Assembly: GCF_037893015.1 (NCBI RefSeq)
Contig: NC_133660.1
Span: 160,636,937 to 160,700,936 of the forward strand
DNA: 64,000 bases
Direction: 5' to 3'
Source of the DNA: Macrotis lagotis
Lineage: Eukaryota > Chordata > Mammalia > Peramelemorphia > Peramelidae
The position numbers and the translations under genes are program-made. Below the pieces are notes generated by a model. That model was not told where the DNA came from. It saw nothing but the letters and a program-made list of their open reading frames with translations, and searched no databases. Below, piece by piece: positions 1-11,758 of this stretch (positions are counted from its first letter, which is position 1; each line of letters begins with the position of its first letter).

Positions 1-19
1 TAGTATGTCCCCCTGAGGC

Positions 20-20
<1 letters not shown>

Positions 21-68
<48 letters not shown>

Positions 69-82
69 TAGATATAGATATA
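21..82. repeat. (GATA)n microsatellite
   Basis: About ten GATA units, followed by degenerate GATATA units into AT-rich sequence. Confidence 0.95.
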
Positions 83-1146
83 AAATTAATGTAAAAATTG
101 TCATACTAGTTTAGACTCCAGTACTACCTAGCCCCATATTCCAACCCTGACAGTGGAACAAACACCATGTTATAAAAAGACAAAGCTTTCTTCTTTTTTC
201 TTTGTAAACTCCCAGAGTCCTTAACCCAACTCCCATTGGAACTAACAAGTCAAATGTGAAAAAGAAGACCACATCTTCCCCTTCAACATTCTAGGGCACT
301 CCTTTGGGAGTGATGGGATTTTTCTTTAATGTCCTAATTCTAATAAGTTTTCCTTAGTATCAATAGCCAGTTATTGTTAATATCTCCCTTTTATCAGTGC
401 TTGACCTACTGATTAGTGCCTCCAAATCACCTAGTTAAGTAACCAAAGTTAGTTTTTACTAAGGGATATTTACTAAGAAGCTATAGGAAGAATATAAATT
501 TCAGATCCAAGGACCTGAGCACTCTCCTCTATCCCACCTTGGTTTCTTGGGTTAATTGAACTCTGACTTAAAAGTGTTTGCCACAAAGCTTTCACCTTCC
601 ACCAATTGCACTTCCTAATGAAGAGGAATATACAACAAATGAGTGGGATCCTGTATCTTAGCCTACATATGGTGTGTATCTACTGCTGGGCAGAGTATTT
701 CACTCTTTGAACTGTGAGATTGGCTTGGCTGACTAGGAATTCTGATATGTACTTAATCTCTCAGACCTCTGATGGCTCTCCTAATCTTTTGAGGCTCACA
801 AGGTCACAGCCTAATTATTTCCAACTACAATAAAAGTATAGACCCAAGAAAAGAAGCAATAGTAGTGCTTATAGTTTCCTGTCAGTTCCTGGTAAGCAAA
901 GGACTGAAGACCTTCCTTCCCTAAAAGACCCACAGCAGCCACTCCATTTTGTTGGGCACTAGTGGAGGAAAAGGCCTAATAGCCTCAAAGGAGTTTTTTG
1001 TATGTATTCCTAGTTCCAACTCAACCATCACGTAGGCAGCCAGTCTTTAAAATTCTCATTCCTACAACAGAAAGATGAACAGACCTAAGGTCCTTCCATT
1101 ACAGGTCATCACACAGGTCAGCCAGAAAAAGGTAATAGCTTTGGAA

Positions 1147-1301
1147 GGCAGCTAGTTGGTGCAGTGGATAGAGCACCAGCCCTGGAGTCAGGAGGACCTG
1201 AGTTCAAATGTGACCTCAGACACTTAATAATGACCTAGCTGTGTAACCTTGGGCAAGTCACTTAACCCCATTGCCTTGAAAAATCTTAAAAAAAAATAAA
1301 A
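1147..1301 (+). mobile_element. WSINE1-like SINE
   Basis: tRNA-derived head (ggcagctag...gtgcagtgga), a 'ctggagtcaggaggacctg' block, the 'ccttgggcaagtcacttaac' block and an A-rich tail. Full length for this family. Confidence 0.9.
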
Positions 1302-1499
1302 GAGTCTATCTAATACAACTGACTATGGTGTTAGCTACACTGTGGGAAGCAGAGAGGGGAAGAGGAAGAAGGTTTCTATGCAAAGTGCACAATTATTATT
1401 CTGTAACAGACCTAGCTTTTAATTCTGAGAGAAATGAATACTGAGTGAGCAAAATCAGCAAGCCAACACCAATGTCCTCCATTACTTCTGCATTGAGCC

Positions 1500-1665
1500 A
1501 GGGCTGTCCAGCTTGGAGGAGTCTTAGAGATCATTTAGTGGCCCAAACACATCATTTTACTAAAACGTGAGACCCAGAAATCTTAAGTGATTTGCCCAGC
1601 TTTGTGGTCAACTAGCAGCAAAATGGGGAAATGGACACCAAGGATTTCAGTTCTCAGTTATAAAT
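1500..1665 (-). mobile_element. MIR (antisense)
   Basis: Diverged match to the antisense MIR core: 'gagatcattta', 'cattttact', 'gagacccagaaa', 'aagtgatttgcccag'. Confidence 0.6.
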
Positions 1666-1886
1666 CATTTTCTTCCTTTGTAGGAAGCTTTAGGAAGCTT
1701 GAGATCTTCAATTAGAGTTTGCTTCATGCCACAAGTCCAAGTCACGCATTGAGTGCTCTCTGTCAAACTAAGGGTTTTGGAGACGAGACACATAAAACGA
1801 TCCCTGTTGGTATCTGTCTGATTCTCATAAGAGCCATCACAGGGTGATTTTTCCAGATTAGCTTCTTCTCCTCACTTTTGTACTTC

Positions 1887-1990
1887 TGGTTATTTATCTG
1901 TAAAAGGGGTATTATATCTATAACACCTACCTTACAGAGTCTTTGAGAGGCTCAGATGGATGATGTATGTACAGTGCTTTGAAAATTCAG
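1887..1990 (+). mobile_element. MIR 3' part
   Basis: 'tatctgtaaaaggggtatta', 'acctaccttacagag' and 'gtacagtgctttgaaaa' follow the MIR 3' consensus in order. Confidence 0.6.
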
Positions 1991-3610
1991 TCATGTAGAT
2001 ATAGAGACAGAGATAGAGATATATAGATAAATGCCAGTAATTTTTATTGCTGCTTGAAACTGGGGCAGCCTCTCTAATACATCCTGTTTAAAAGCTTCCA
2101 GTATCATTATCTGAATGTTCTGTAGTATATTGGGAAAATACAGTCTGATATCTGCAAAGCAAACCATACTAGACAAATTGGGTGGCAAATTTTCCTAACT
2201 GCTCTTAAGTTGTAATAATTGTAATTGTAATAAAGAGTATTTATTTCACAGAAAAAATGAATCTACTCATACATACCCTTTGGGATAAAGTTAAAGATTC
2301 TTATTTCCTGATTAGTCATAAGGAGGGAAAAAGAAAAAGAAGTCCTTTCAAAAAAAATAGAAAGGGAAAAAAGGGCTTTCTGAGCTTTCAGGGCAACAAT
2401 AGTAGTCATTTTGCCCTAGAACTTCAGATTCCCTTTTTTTAAAGAAAAGATGTCTTATGAAGTACTTTGAGAGAGCAAGAATGAAAGAGGCATTTTTTTG
2501 GTATTAGGCAATTAGAATTTAGAGCTTGAGAGCAAAAAAAGGTAAAAATTCCGGAATTCACCGTTTGCTTCATTACAGGCTTGTCATTGTACCCCACAGG
2601 TAGCCATGTTTCAAATGTGGGTGAAGTAATCTCCAATTCATTTGTTTATCAATTCAAAAAACTCATTGTTAGGAATGAAAGGCTCTTGGCAGCAATCAGA
2701 TCCTAGCCTCATAGCCAATTCTTTAACAAGCAGAATGGGAGTGCAGTGGAATCTAGCAAAAAATAACTGGTTCCTGCCTCAAAGCCTTAGGATTCCTCAA
2801 AATTATCATTTTACCACTTGCCCCTTCTGCAGCATAAAACTTTGCTCAAAGTTGAGCTGGTGACTGGACCATTAATTCCCTAAAAACATTTCATTCCCCT
2901 TCATTGTGACATTGCATCAGGTATATGATCATAACAACGAGAGCCTTTTTTTAAAAAAATTTCACTTTGCAAAGGTGAAATATGGAAATGGGAGCATATA
3001 AGATTAATATGAGGTATTGCATCATTTAACACCAAATGATCATATCGTTTTCCCCACAACAAAAGAAGAATGAAGCCTAATTAGGGAATAACTCAGACAG
3101 ATTCTTCTACTCATCATTAGAAATGCTCTCTAATTTATTATATAGCTATAATCCATATTAAATCCAAATTAAATTAAAGTGAGAGACTATGTTAAGGCAA
3201 AGTAACATTACAAATTTAGAGTTGGAAGTCAAAAAATGGTTATGTTTATCTAACTTAATTAACAACTTAGCTCCTGTATTTGGTACACTGGAGAATAGGT
3301 CAAAAATCTACATTTTCATTGTAGCATTTTATAATTAGAAATTATTTAATGATCTTCTGAAATCTTCCCAATTTTCAATGTTATGAAATATTATAGGAAA
3401 AAAAGATTATCAAGGGAGTTTGGTGAAATATTCTCCCCAAAAGCTTGTTAAAAAAACAATCTGAAACTATATGTCTAAGATGATTTAGGTTAAGGACTAC
3501 ATGAATCAAGATGATAAGGGAAAGTAAATTAACTTTACAGAGTCCTTCTCATCTTCTAGTTCTAACACTAGGTTTTTCATACTATTAATAACTTTGTAAT
3601 TACATTATTA

Positions 3611-3650
3611 CTATATATGTATACATATATATATATATATATATATATAT
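3611..3650. repeat. (TA)n microsatellite
   Basis: Alternating TA run with one interruption. Confidence 0.95.
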
Positions 3651-4007
3651 GAGGTAGTATGAAATAATGAATAGGTAAATTGTCTTAGGTTCTGGTTGTG
3701 TGACCCTGGACAAATCACTAAATCTCTACCTTCAACAACTCTCTAAGATTATAAATTGCTGAAGAGGCACTAATCTATATTAGCAGAGGAATTTCCTCAT
3801 TGGAAGCTCTGTATCCCAATGAAATCATAGTTTGTGTCTAATGCTCTTTCCACAAAACAAATATATGTATAGACCCCATCTAAGAGATAAGATATAAATT
3901 GTAGGAAAAACCTTTTTTGTATATTTACTGAACAATGAATGGAACTTAAAACTAACTGAGGCACCTCACATTTGAGAATCTTAAACCTGAGAGGCAAATT
4001 GTGGCTA

Positions 4008-4170
4008 AAGAGGTAAATTTTGAAGCAGGAATAACTGGGTTTAGATCTCACCTCAAATAAATTCTAGTATATAATCAGCATCACCTATAAAATGGGGAAA
4101 TAATTATATAAAACCTACCTGATAGAATTGTTGAGTTATTGTATGGGAAACACTTTATAAATGTTAAAGC
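4008..4170 (+). mobile_element. MIR
   Basis: 'ggaataactgggtttagatc', 'cctataaaatggggaaataa', 'acctacctgatagaattgtt' and 'aaacactttataaatgtt' match the MIR order. A short MIR-like piece (tgtgaccctggacaaatcac) also lies near 3700. Confidence 0.6.
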
Positions 4171-4261
4171 ATGATATATATATACATTATTAAGGTGACT
4201 GGTAACAAGATGACTGAAAAGTAAAATGAAGTCATCAGGGTTTTTAAAAATACATTAATGA

Positions 4262-4406
4262 GGGCAGTTAGGTGGCCAAGTGGATAGAGCACCGGCCCTG
4301 GAGTCAGGAGTACCTGAGTTCAGATCTGGCCTCAGACACTTAAAAATTACTTAGCTGTGTGGCCTTGGACAAGACACTTAATTCCATTTGTCTTGTAAAA
4401 GCCTAA
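4262..4406 (+). mobile_element. WSINE1-like SINE with TSD
   Basis: Full-length copy flanked by a perfect 16-bp direct repeat (aaaaatacattaatga) at 4246-4261 and 4407-4422. Confidence 0.92.
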
Positions 4407-4569
4407 AAAAATACATTAATGAAAATTTTTGAAATTTATAAAACTGGATAAATAAATGGGCTATTATTTATACCACAAAATCAGGGCCTGGGGGCTCCAG
4501 ATTGGAAATTCGAGGGATAAAAGTGTTAGGTGCCCTGCTTTCTAGTGATAGCAATGGGTAGAAATTTAT

Positions 4570-4787
4570 TGTTGCCAATTCTTCCTGACCCCATTTAGGT
4601 TTTCTTGACAAAGATACCAAAGTGACTTGACATTTCCTCCAGCTCATTTCATAGATTAGGAAACTGAGGGAAACAGGGTTATAGACTTACCAAAGGTCTA
4701 AGAAAGTGTCTGAGGTCAAATTTGAACTCAGAAACATGAGTTGAGTCCAGACTGAGTGCTCTATCCATTGCACCACTGGATAGAAAT
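4570..4787 (-). mobile_element. MAR1-like SINE (antisense)
   Basis: Reading right to left: tRNA-like head, core, 'cctcagtttcc'-type block, then the RTE-like tail 'ggggtcaggaagaattgg'. Confidence 0.8.
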
Positions 4788-4794
4788 TACAGAG

Positions 4795-4985
4795 GTATAT
4801 TCACATTGTGTAAGGAAAAACTTTAAACAATTAGAGCTAACCAAAACTGGAATGGGCCGCCATGGTAAACAGTGATTTCTACTTCTCCCTCACTGGAGAT
4901 CTTCAAACAAAGGCTAGATAATCATTAAATTCAATGACTTCTAGAAGGAAGTCAAATGAGATTCCGTGCTCCTGTAATCTGCTTG
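4795..4985 (+). mobile_element. L3/CR1-type LINE 3' end
   Basis: 'caattagagctaaccaaaac', 'ggaatgggccgcc', 'tcactggagatcttcaaaca' and 'aggctagataatca' follow the CR1/L3 3' consensus. Confidence 0.75.
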
Positions 4986-5399
4986 GAAGAAAAAAAACAG
5001 TAAATGTGAAGTAACACTAGGGGGCCCTTTATTTCAAAGCACTGCCCCAAAATGATCTATTAATGTGCAAGTATACGTTATTTTTACATAGGGAATATTT
5101 CCTGAAAAGAAGCAAGCAAATTTAATTTTGGTCATTGAAATCATTTTTTCTTGATAAATTCAATTAATTCAATTAAAGATAACATAACTTCATTTCTATC
5201 CTTCCTAACATTCTAAACTTGGGCTCTTGACCCACATTCTCAATGCTAAATTGATCCATGGACTCATTTTTAAATTGACCAGATTCAGAATTGCTTTTCA
5301 AAGAAATCCAACTATGAAGCATTTTGAAGAAAAAAATGCAGTATAAATAATAGCTCATTGATTTAATTAATTTATAAATTTCAAATTTTCATCAATGTA

Positions 5400-5618
5400 T
5401 TTTTAAATGTATTTATTTTTATTTTCATTTTCGTTTATTGAATAGAACAAGCATTTGCATAACTCAGTACAATAAAAAAGATGAAATGTAATGAAACTGC
5501 AAATCTACTTTGTACAATTTGCTGTTCCTTTCAAATATACAACAAAATTATTATTATCATGCAAATTTCTTTTTTCTTCTCCTCCCCCCCAACTTGAGAT
5601 GTCCTCCACTGGACACAA

Positions 5619-5706
<88 letters not shown>

Positions 5707-6060
5707 GCAAAATCTATTCTATACATATTTCTATAGCAGTTCTTTCTCTAGGGGAAGATATCTTTCTTCATACATCCTTTATAGTTAAATTGGGTATTTA
5801 TAATAGACAAAATAACTTATTTGCTCAAAGTTGTTCTTAAAACAATAGAGCTGTTATTGTATACAATGCTCTCTTGGCTCTGTTCATTTCACTCTTCATT
5901 ATTTTGTGCAAGTCTTTCCATGTTTTTCTAAAATCATCAAGTTCTCCATTTTTTACAACCCAGTAGTATTCCATCAGAATCTTATACCACAACTTGTTCA
6001 GTCATTCCCCAATTGATGGGCATCCCTGCAATTTCAAGTTCTGTGTATTTATATAAAGCA
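5400..6060 (-). mobile_element. L1 3' end (antisense), marsupial type
   Basis: Contains the antisense L1 3' blocks 'cagtagtattccatc', 'cattccccaattgatgggca' and 'ctgttcatttcactcttcat'. A TA/TG microsatellite sits within it. Confidence 0.8.
5619..5706. repeat. (TA)n(TG)n(TA)n compound microsatellite
   Basis: Two TG blocks separated and flanked by TA runs. Several short frames in both directions cross it and are artefacts. Confidence 0.95.
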
Positions 6061-6875
6061 AATTGATATCAATATAGCTTTATCTTTTATTTTTGTCCCT
6101 TACTTTAAAGTAAGCTCTGGAATCATTCCTGTTACATTTAAAATGACAAGCTATTAATACTTTACCTCTGTAAATTAGGACTACCAGCCAAGATGGCTAT
6201 ATTAATTAGGTCAACTGCCCAGTTCCTAGATACCTACTCCAGCAAAACCCCAAAGTTTGATCCAGAGGAAATAGTGATCAAGAAATCCAATGAAAAAACT
6301 ACAATAAATTATTTCTTTTACTCCAGAATTAGACCAAAAGTCAGTCAGAAACCTACAAGCCAGTGGCAGCATAGGGTAGTAGCCCCCCAGCAGAACCAGA
6401 GATGGAGCAGGTAGCCTGCAAGGTTCTGTGACTAGAGGCACAGAGAGCAGAGGTTTCCCTCCCCAGTCAGAATACTCCCAGAGTAGTTAGAAAGCCCCAA
6501 GAAGACCTTGAAAACCCTAGAGAATAGCAGCAGGCACAATAACCATTGAGGTGCTATAGTACCTGGACAGCTCCTAGCCTCTGAGATCCCTAACAGTTCT
6601 GAAACACCAAAGAGAGCCCTGAAGCATCAAGTCTCTAACCCCAGAGGTGGAGAGCAACACGGGAGCCAGGCAACTCAGAGCAAGAACAAGCAGAGTTCAA
6701 ACAACCTATTCAAAAAACACAGGTAAGAGCCTAGTTCAGAAAAAAAAAAGAAGCCAAAATTCAGGAACTGAGGCTAGAGAGATAAGCATATTTAAGAAAA
6801 AGAAAAAAAGGAACTAGCCATTATAAAAAAATTATTACCGATATCTGGGGATATCCCCCAAAGAAAGAACAAGTT

Positions 6876-7021
6876 GGGGCAGCTAGGTGGAACAATGAAT
6901 AGAGCATTGGCCTTGGAGTCAGGAGGACCTGAGTTCAAATCCAACCTCAGACAGTTAATAGTTAAGTAACTGCGTAACTTTGGGCAAGTCATTTAACCCT
7001 ATTGCCTTGAAAAAAAAAAAA
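6876..7021 (+). mobile_element. WSINE1-like SINE, first of a pair
   Basis: Diverged full-length copy. Its left TSD is at 6860-6874; the matching right copy lies beyond the second SINE, at 7197-7211. Confidence 0.9.
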
Positions 7022-7028
7022 CAGAAAA

Positions 7029-7196
7029 GGGGCGGCTAGGTGGCCTAGTGGATAAAGCACCGGCCCTGGAGTCAGGAGTACCTGGGTTCAAATCCAGTCT
7101 CAGACACTTAATAATTACCCAGCTGTGTGGCCTTGGGCAAGCCTCTTAACCCCCTTTGCCTTGCAAAAACCTAAATAAATTAAATTAAATTAAAAA
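7029..7196 (+). mobile_element. WSINE1-like SINE, second of a pair
   Basis: Less diverged copy seated in or just after the A-rich tail of the first. The pair shares one 15-bp direct repeat (aaagaaagaacaagt), so this SINE probably entered the older tail. Confidence 0.9.
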
Positions 7197-8304
7197 AAAG
7201 AAAGAACAAGTGATTCCATAACAATTGCAAACAGAGACTCAAAGAAATAAAAAAAAATGGATTTTCGATATAGACTACATAAATGAACATGAAAAAATGA
7301 AGCAAAAGATTTTTTTAATCAAATAAAAGGTCTGGAAGAAAGAATTGTAAAGTGAATAAATAGCTTAGAAGAGAAAATAATAAACCTTATCTAAGAAACA
7401 AAACCCTTGAAAACCAGGTTAGAACAAAGAGAAATCAAAAATGAAAAGAAATATTAGAACATCTGCAAACTGATCTTTGACTATTAGTATTAGAATTGTT
7501 CTTTGTGACCACTAATTCCATGAACAATATGATTCAACAAGCATTTAACCAACAGCTACTATTTCTTATTCCTCTTGATCTTCCCCAATTCCTATCCCAG
7601 CATCCTAATAAAACCCAGTCTCAATCCTCCAGGAGCTTATCATAGAGTTGGATAGATAAAAGAGATGGGAAGTGGCCTTTGTTAATTAACTCTATGAACT
7701 GACCTGCGGGTGGGGAAAGAAGTATAAACAGAGAGCTAGCATGGTGGATGAGTAAGCTTGAAGAGCTCCCTTTTCTGAGAGGTCTTTTCTGTTAAGTCCT
7801 TGGGAGTCTGTAAGTTGGGACAGAGTGGAAGAAGTGACTTAAGATGGACTCAAAAATGTGGAGCCTGGAAGAAGAATGAGGTATGCTTGGCTCTAAGTGA
7901 TAGGTTTGTGACAATAGGGACAGAAATAACTAATGAAAAATAAAACATAAATGTACATAAACGTAGAAAGTGCTAAAGAAACCAGCATCATAGAACCATT
8001 CCATAAGCACAGACAGGTCCATAAACCCAGCCAACCACCTTACAAATGCAAGAACAAGATGGGAGAATATGGTTAGAGAGTAGTTGGTCTGAAAAGTAAC
8101 CCAGGCTTTTCATGGACTTCAACCTTAATGAATGTGTGATGACAGCCCAAAAAAATTAATGTGATCATAACCTTGATCTGCCTAAATAAATGCATATTTT
8201 CTAGGACTATGGCTGTATACATGGGTTGGGTTTTTTTTTTACATGACATACATATTATAGCTTAGAATTTCTGATGGATAGTAGTAGTTCAAAGTATTAA
8301 CTTA

Positions 8305-8533
8305 ACAGCTAAGTGGTGATTTGATAGATCCACAAGCCTGGAGTCAAGAATTCAAATCCACCCTCAGACACTTACTAACTGTGTGACCCTGGGCAAATCA
8401 CTTAAACCTGTTTGCCCTCAGTTTCCTCCTCTATAAAATGAGCTGGAGAAGGAAATGACTAACCACTCTAGTATCTTTGCCAGGAAGACCCCCAAAAGGG
8501 TCATGAAGAGTCAGAAAAGACTGAACAACAATA
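8305..8533 (+). mobile_element. MAR1-like SINE
   Basis: tRNA-like head and MIR-like core, then 'ctataaaatgagctggagaa' and the tail 'gggtcatgaagagtcag...gactgaacaacaa', which resembles the RTE/BovB 3' end. Confidence 0.88.
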
Positions 8534-8552
8534 ATTATTAAGAGTTATTTAA

Positions 8553-8698
8553 GGGGCGGCTAGGTGGCGCAGTGGATAAAGCACCGGCCCTGGAGTCAGT
8601 AGTACCTGGGTTCAAATCTGGTCTTAGACACTTAATAATGACCTACCTGTGTGGCCTTGGGCAAGCCACTTAACCCCATTGCCTTACAAAATAAAAAA
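8553..8698 (+). mobile_element. WSINE1-like SINE with TSD
   Basis: Full-length copy with a perfect 14-bp TSD (taagagttatttaa) at 8539-8552 and 8699-8712. Confidence 0.93.
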
Positions 8699-8719
8699 TA
8701 AGAGTTATTTAAGGTTTAC

Positions 8720-8888
8720 AAATGCTTTCCTCAAAAATAGTCAGTTCAATTGTTATTACTACCATTTATAGATAATGAAATTAAGACAGAGGCAAAGTAA
8801 TAGCAAGCTAATGGTAAACATAGGAGGCAGGATTCAAACCCTAGTTTTCTGATTCCAACCCAGTGAATGTTCTTTCCACTAAACCACA
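8720..8888 (-). mobile_element. MIR (antisense)
   Basis: 'tttatagataatgaaattaa' and 'caggattcaaaccctag' fit a diverged antisense MIR. Confidence 0.6.
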
Positions 8889-8917
8889 GTAATACACAAG
8901 GGAGATACAATTTTTTT

Positions 8918-9265
8918 TGAAAAATTTTATTTATTTTTGAATTTTACAATTTCCCCTCAATCTTGCTTCCCTCCCCTCCACCCCCCACAGAAGGCAGTCT
9001 GTTAGTCTTTGCGTTGTTTCCCTGGTATACATTAATCTAAGTTGAATGTGATGAGAGAGAAATAATAGCCTTAAGAAAAATAAAGTATAAGAGACAGCAA
9101 AATTACATAATAACATAACATTTTTTTTAAAATTAAAGGTAATAGTCTTTGGTCTTTGTTCAAACTCCACAATTCTTTCTCTGCATACAGATGGAATTCT
9201 CCATCACAGATACCCCAAAATTGTTGCACTGATGGAATGAGCAAGTCCATTAAGGTTGATCATCA
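8918..9265 (-). mobile_element. L1 3' end (antisense)
   Basis: The oligo-T start, 'ttttacaatttcccctcaat', 'cttgcttccctcccctcc', 'aagttgaatgtgatgagaga' and 'ggtaatagtctttggtcttt' recur almost in full at 27845-28100, so both belong to one 3'-end subfamily. Confidence 0.75.
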
Positions 9266-9612
9266 GGAGGTACAATTTTTTAAGTATGGAAGGTGACTGT
9301 ACAGTTTTCAAATCTTACCTATGATTCACAAATTCTCAGACCTAGCTCTATTATTCATATTTAGTATGGCTTTCAGGTGATGTGATTGAAAAAAAGACAG
9401 ACTTGAGGTTACATCTGAGCCAGCTCCTAAGACCTTGTCAACTTCAGTACTCTACAAAACTTTCTATTCTAAAAAAAACAGCTGGAATTATCCAATGATC
9501 ATGAATAAAAGGGGAAGAGATTGTGAAAATAATGCTTTGGGGGAATTATCTGAAGACAAATAAGATAATTTATTAAAACCAGCTATATGTATGTGCATAC
9601 ACATACATATAC

Positions 9613-9648
9613 ATTATATAGCCATAGAATATTATATAGCCATAGAAT
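9613..9648. repeat. Tandem 18-bp duplication
   Basis: 'attatatagccatagaat' occurs twice head to tail with no mismatch. Confidence 0.9.
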
Positions 9649-10155
9649 TCCAGATGTCCCAAAAGTCTTAAGATGGTTTTAAGCTGTTATGAAAGCTTTT
9701 AAGCTTCATTATAACTTTTGGAACAACTTTTTATATAACTTGACCCTTGATGTAAGCAGATCTCAGGTGTCTGTTGAATCCTAAGTGGGTTGGGAATTAC
9801 AGTGGGGTGTACTAGGTTGAGAGTTGGCCTCAAAGTCAGAAAGATATGCACTCAAGACTTATTCAGATCCAGATAAGTCACTTCATGTTTGAATGTTTTA
9901 GGTCAGTGTCTAAGAGGCTAAGTCTCAGAGGAAGCCTTAAGTGGCATTGGTGCTTCTTTACCAGGGAGTTTCTTACACTAGTGTAATCCCAGGTATAGTC
10001 TGTGACTAGAGGCAGAGAGAACAGGTAAATTGTACTCAGAGTACAAAGTAAATGTTCTCAGGGATTGATAGAATTCCTTTGAAGTCATGAACTCCACTTC
10101 ACATTCAAGAATCATTCTAAATTAAAGGTAGATCTTGATGTGAAGGAGGGATAAG

Positions 10156-10302
10156 GGGCAGTAGGTGAGGCAGAGCTAAATCTCACCTTTGATTGTGAAG
10201 GGTTGAGCCATATACCTGGCAAGCACTTATTGCATGTGCCACACGTAAGGCTCAACCCTTTACAATCAGATGTAAGGCTCAGTTCTGCCTCACTTCATGC
10301 CC
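10156..10302. repeat. 147-bp palindromic (hairpin-forming) element
   Basis: Arms 10156-10209 and 10249-10302 are inverted copies, aligned without gaps (43 of 54 positions identical). Five of the mismatches become G:U pairs in a + strand RNA. The 39-nt loop itself holds nested GGCA/TGCC and GCA/TGC complements. This may be a miniature inverted-repeat transposon or a hairpin RNA; the family is not recognised. Confidence 0.8.
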
Positions 10303-10604
10303 TGGTTTGAAGATAATTTTTTTTTAATTAAGCCTTGACTATATGTTCCTCTTTCTCTTAATGGGGAAGATGACAACAATATTTGCATAGTAAACCTGAT
10401 TGTAGAATGGAAGGTTGTCTCCTTCATACTTCTCCATCCACCCCCAAGGAAGGTTAGGCATAGTTCAGAAGGAGGTCCTTCTGGCACTACAGCTAATTCC
10501 TCATCACTGAAGGCAGCTCTGTAAAATTCTTAAATTGCAGAACTGCATGTAACCAATCCCTACACCCATGAAATCATTAGTCCAAACAAAAAAGATTTAT
10601 GTTT

Positions 10605-10800
10605 ATACAGTACCTTAAAGTTTACAAAGTCTTCGGGGTAAGTCTGTGATGAAGGTAGTGCAAAAATTATTATTTTCATTTTACAAGTGGAAAAAACTGA
10701 GACCCCAGAATTGAAGTGACTTGCCCAAAGTCTCCCAGGGAATACTTAACAACACAGTCTGAATCTAAAGTCTCAGGACACCAGGACCTGGGCTTTTTCC
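10605..10800 (-). mobile_element. MIR (antisense)
   Basis: 'tttacaaagtcttcggggta', 'cattttacaagtgg' and 'agtgacttgcccaaagtctc' follow antisense MIR in order. Confidence 0.75.
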
Positions 10801-11020
10801 GATGAAAAGGAGAGAGGCCAATTTATAGAATTTTAAGTGATCCGATTTAGGATGACCTACTTATTTGAGAGGCTCAAGTAATTCCAGATTTTATGTGTTA
10901 ACATATGTGTAAACAATGTAAAAACAATACAGCCTTCTGAGTTGTAAAGCTATGATGCTTTGGAGGATTGGAGGTTTCTTTTAAGGCAGAAGAAACGAAT
11001 TGGAAATGAACTATCCAGCT

Positions 11021-11029
11021 TATAAAAAG
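11021..11029 (+). promoter_or_regulatory. TATA-box-like motif
   Basis: TATAAAAAG followed by a locally CpG-containing stretch (11030-11100), about 1.07 kb upstream of the IGFBP7 ATG. No transcript evidence; it may be chance. Confidence 0.2.
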
Positions 11030-11605
11030 CCCGCAGCTCGACACCGAAAACCAAACTGGACGAAGAGCCAGCGAAGAAGAAACCCAGCTGTGGATCCTGA
11101 AAGACAATTTGGGTGGTTCCAGCTCTCCTTTGTCCAATTTCCATTAAAAGTACAGCCAAAAGCTATGGTGCAATCTAGTATCCTTCCTGCCCTCTCAGAA
11201 ACATAGACAGACTCAACTGTTTAAATTGTTCAGGAGTTTCAAGATTAAAAAACAACTTAAAATTGGGAAGAGGGACAAAGGGAGAAATAAGTGATAGCAA
11301 GAGAGTCAACTTCTCTTCAACCAGAGAGGCACTTAAGCCAGCTTCACTGAAAACCTCGTCAACTCTGGTGCTCTGCAGAATATGACAGTGTCTAAAAAAT
11401 CAAACTGGAAACCTTCAATTCAGTTGCAAAAGGAAATTGCAAACAGCCATCCATAAAAGGGGAGGAGGATCTGGCAACACATACTTTATAGGGTTGTCCT
11501 GAAGAACAAATGAGAAAACTTATCTAAAACTAGCTGTACGTGTGTGTTGGTAATCTAAATTGCATGGAGTAAGTGGATGTGGAAGTTTTTATTCTTAAAG
11601 AAGGT

Positions 11606-11758
11606 GAGAACTGATGGAGGAGGTGAGAACTGACCGTTGCCTTGCCTCTTCCAAAAAAAGGGGGCTGTGAAAGTATGGATGTTTCAAGGAGGGGATGAGA
11701 ACTGATTCGGGAGTGGGGAGGAAGAACTGACCCTTCCAGGGAAGGGGTAAGAACTGAC
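11606..11758 (+). repeat. Degenerate AGAACTGA repeat cluster
   Basis: Five copies of AGAACTGA (within 11606-11614, 11625-11633, 11697-11705, 11723-11730 and 11750-11757), mostly preceded by purine-rich GGTG/GGTA-type sequence, abutting the CpG island. It looks like a worn minisatellite. Confidence 0.65.

Larger units (their letters stand above)
6183..7480 (+). mobile_element. L1 5' end: 5' UTR and ORF1 coiled-coil start
   Basis: Starts with 'agccaagatggc', which contains the YY1-type CAAGATGGC motif (6189-6197) known at L1 5' ends. A gene-free leader follows, then from about 7200 a Lys/Glu-rich stretch resembling the L1 ORF1 coiled coil, with several stops. It breaks off near 7480 with no ORF2. 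Two SINEs interrupt it at 6876-7196. Confidence 0.6.

Noticed and set aside
5491-5840. Cys/Val/Tyr/Ile-rich frames on both strands
   Set aside because: They translate the TG/TA microsatellite.
11000-11206. Basic 68-codon frame upstream of IGFBP7 (PAYKKPAARHRKPNW-like)
   Set aside because: Short, with no family match or splice context; kept only as a note on the nearby TATA-like motif.
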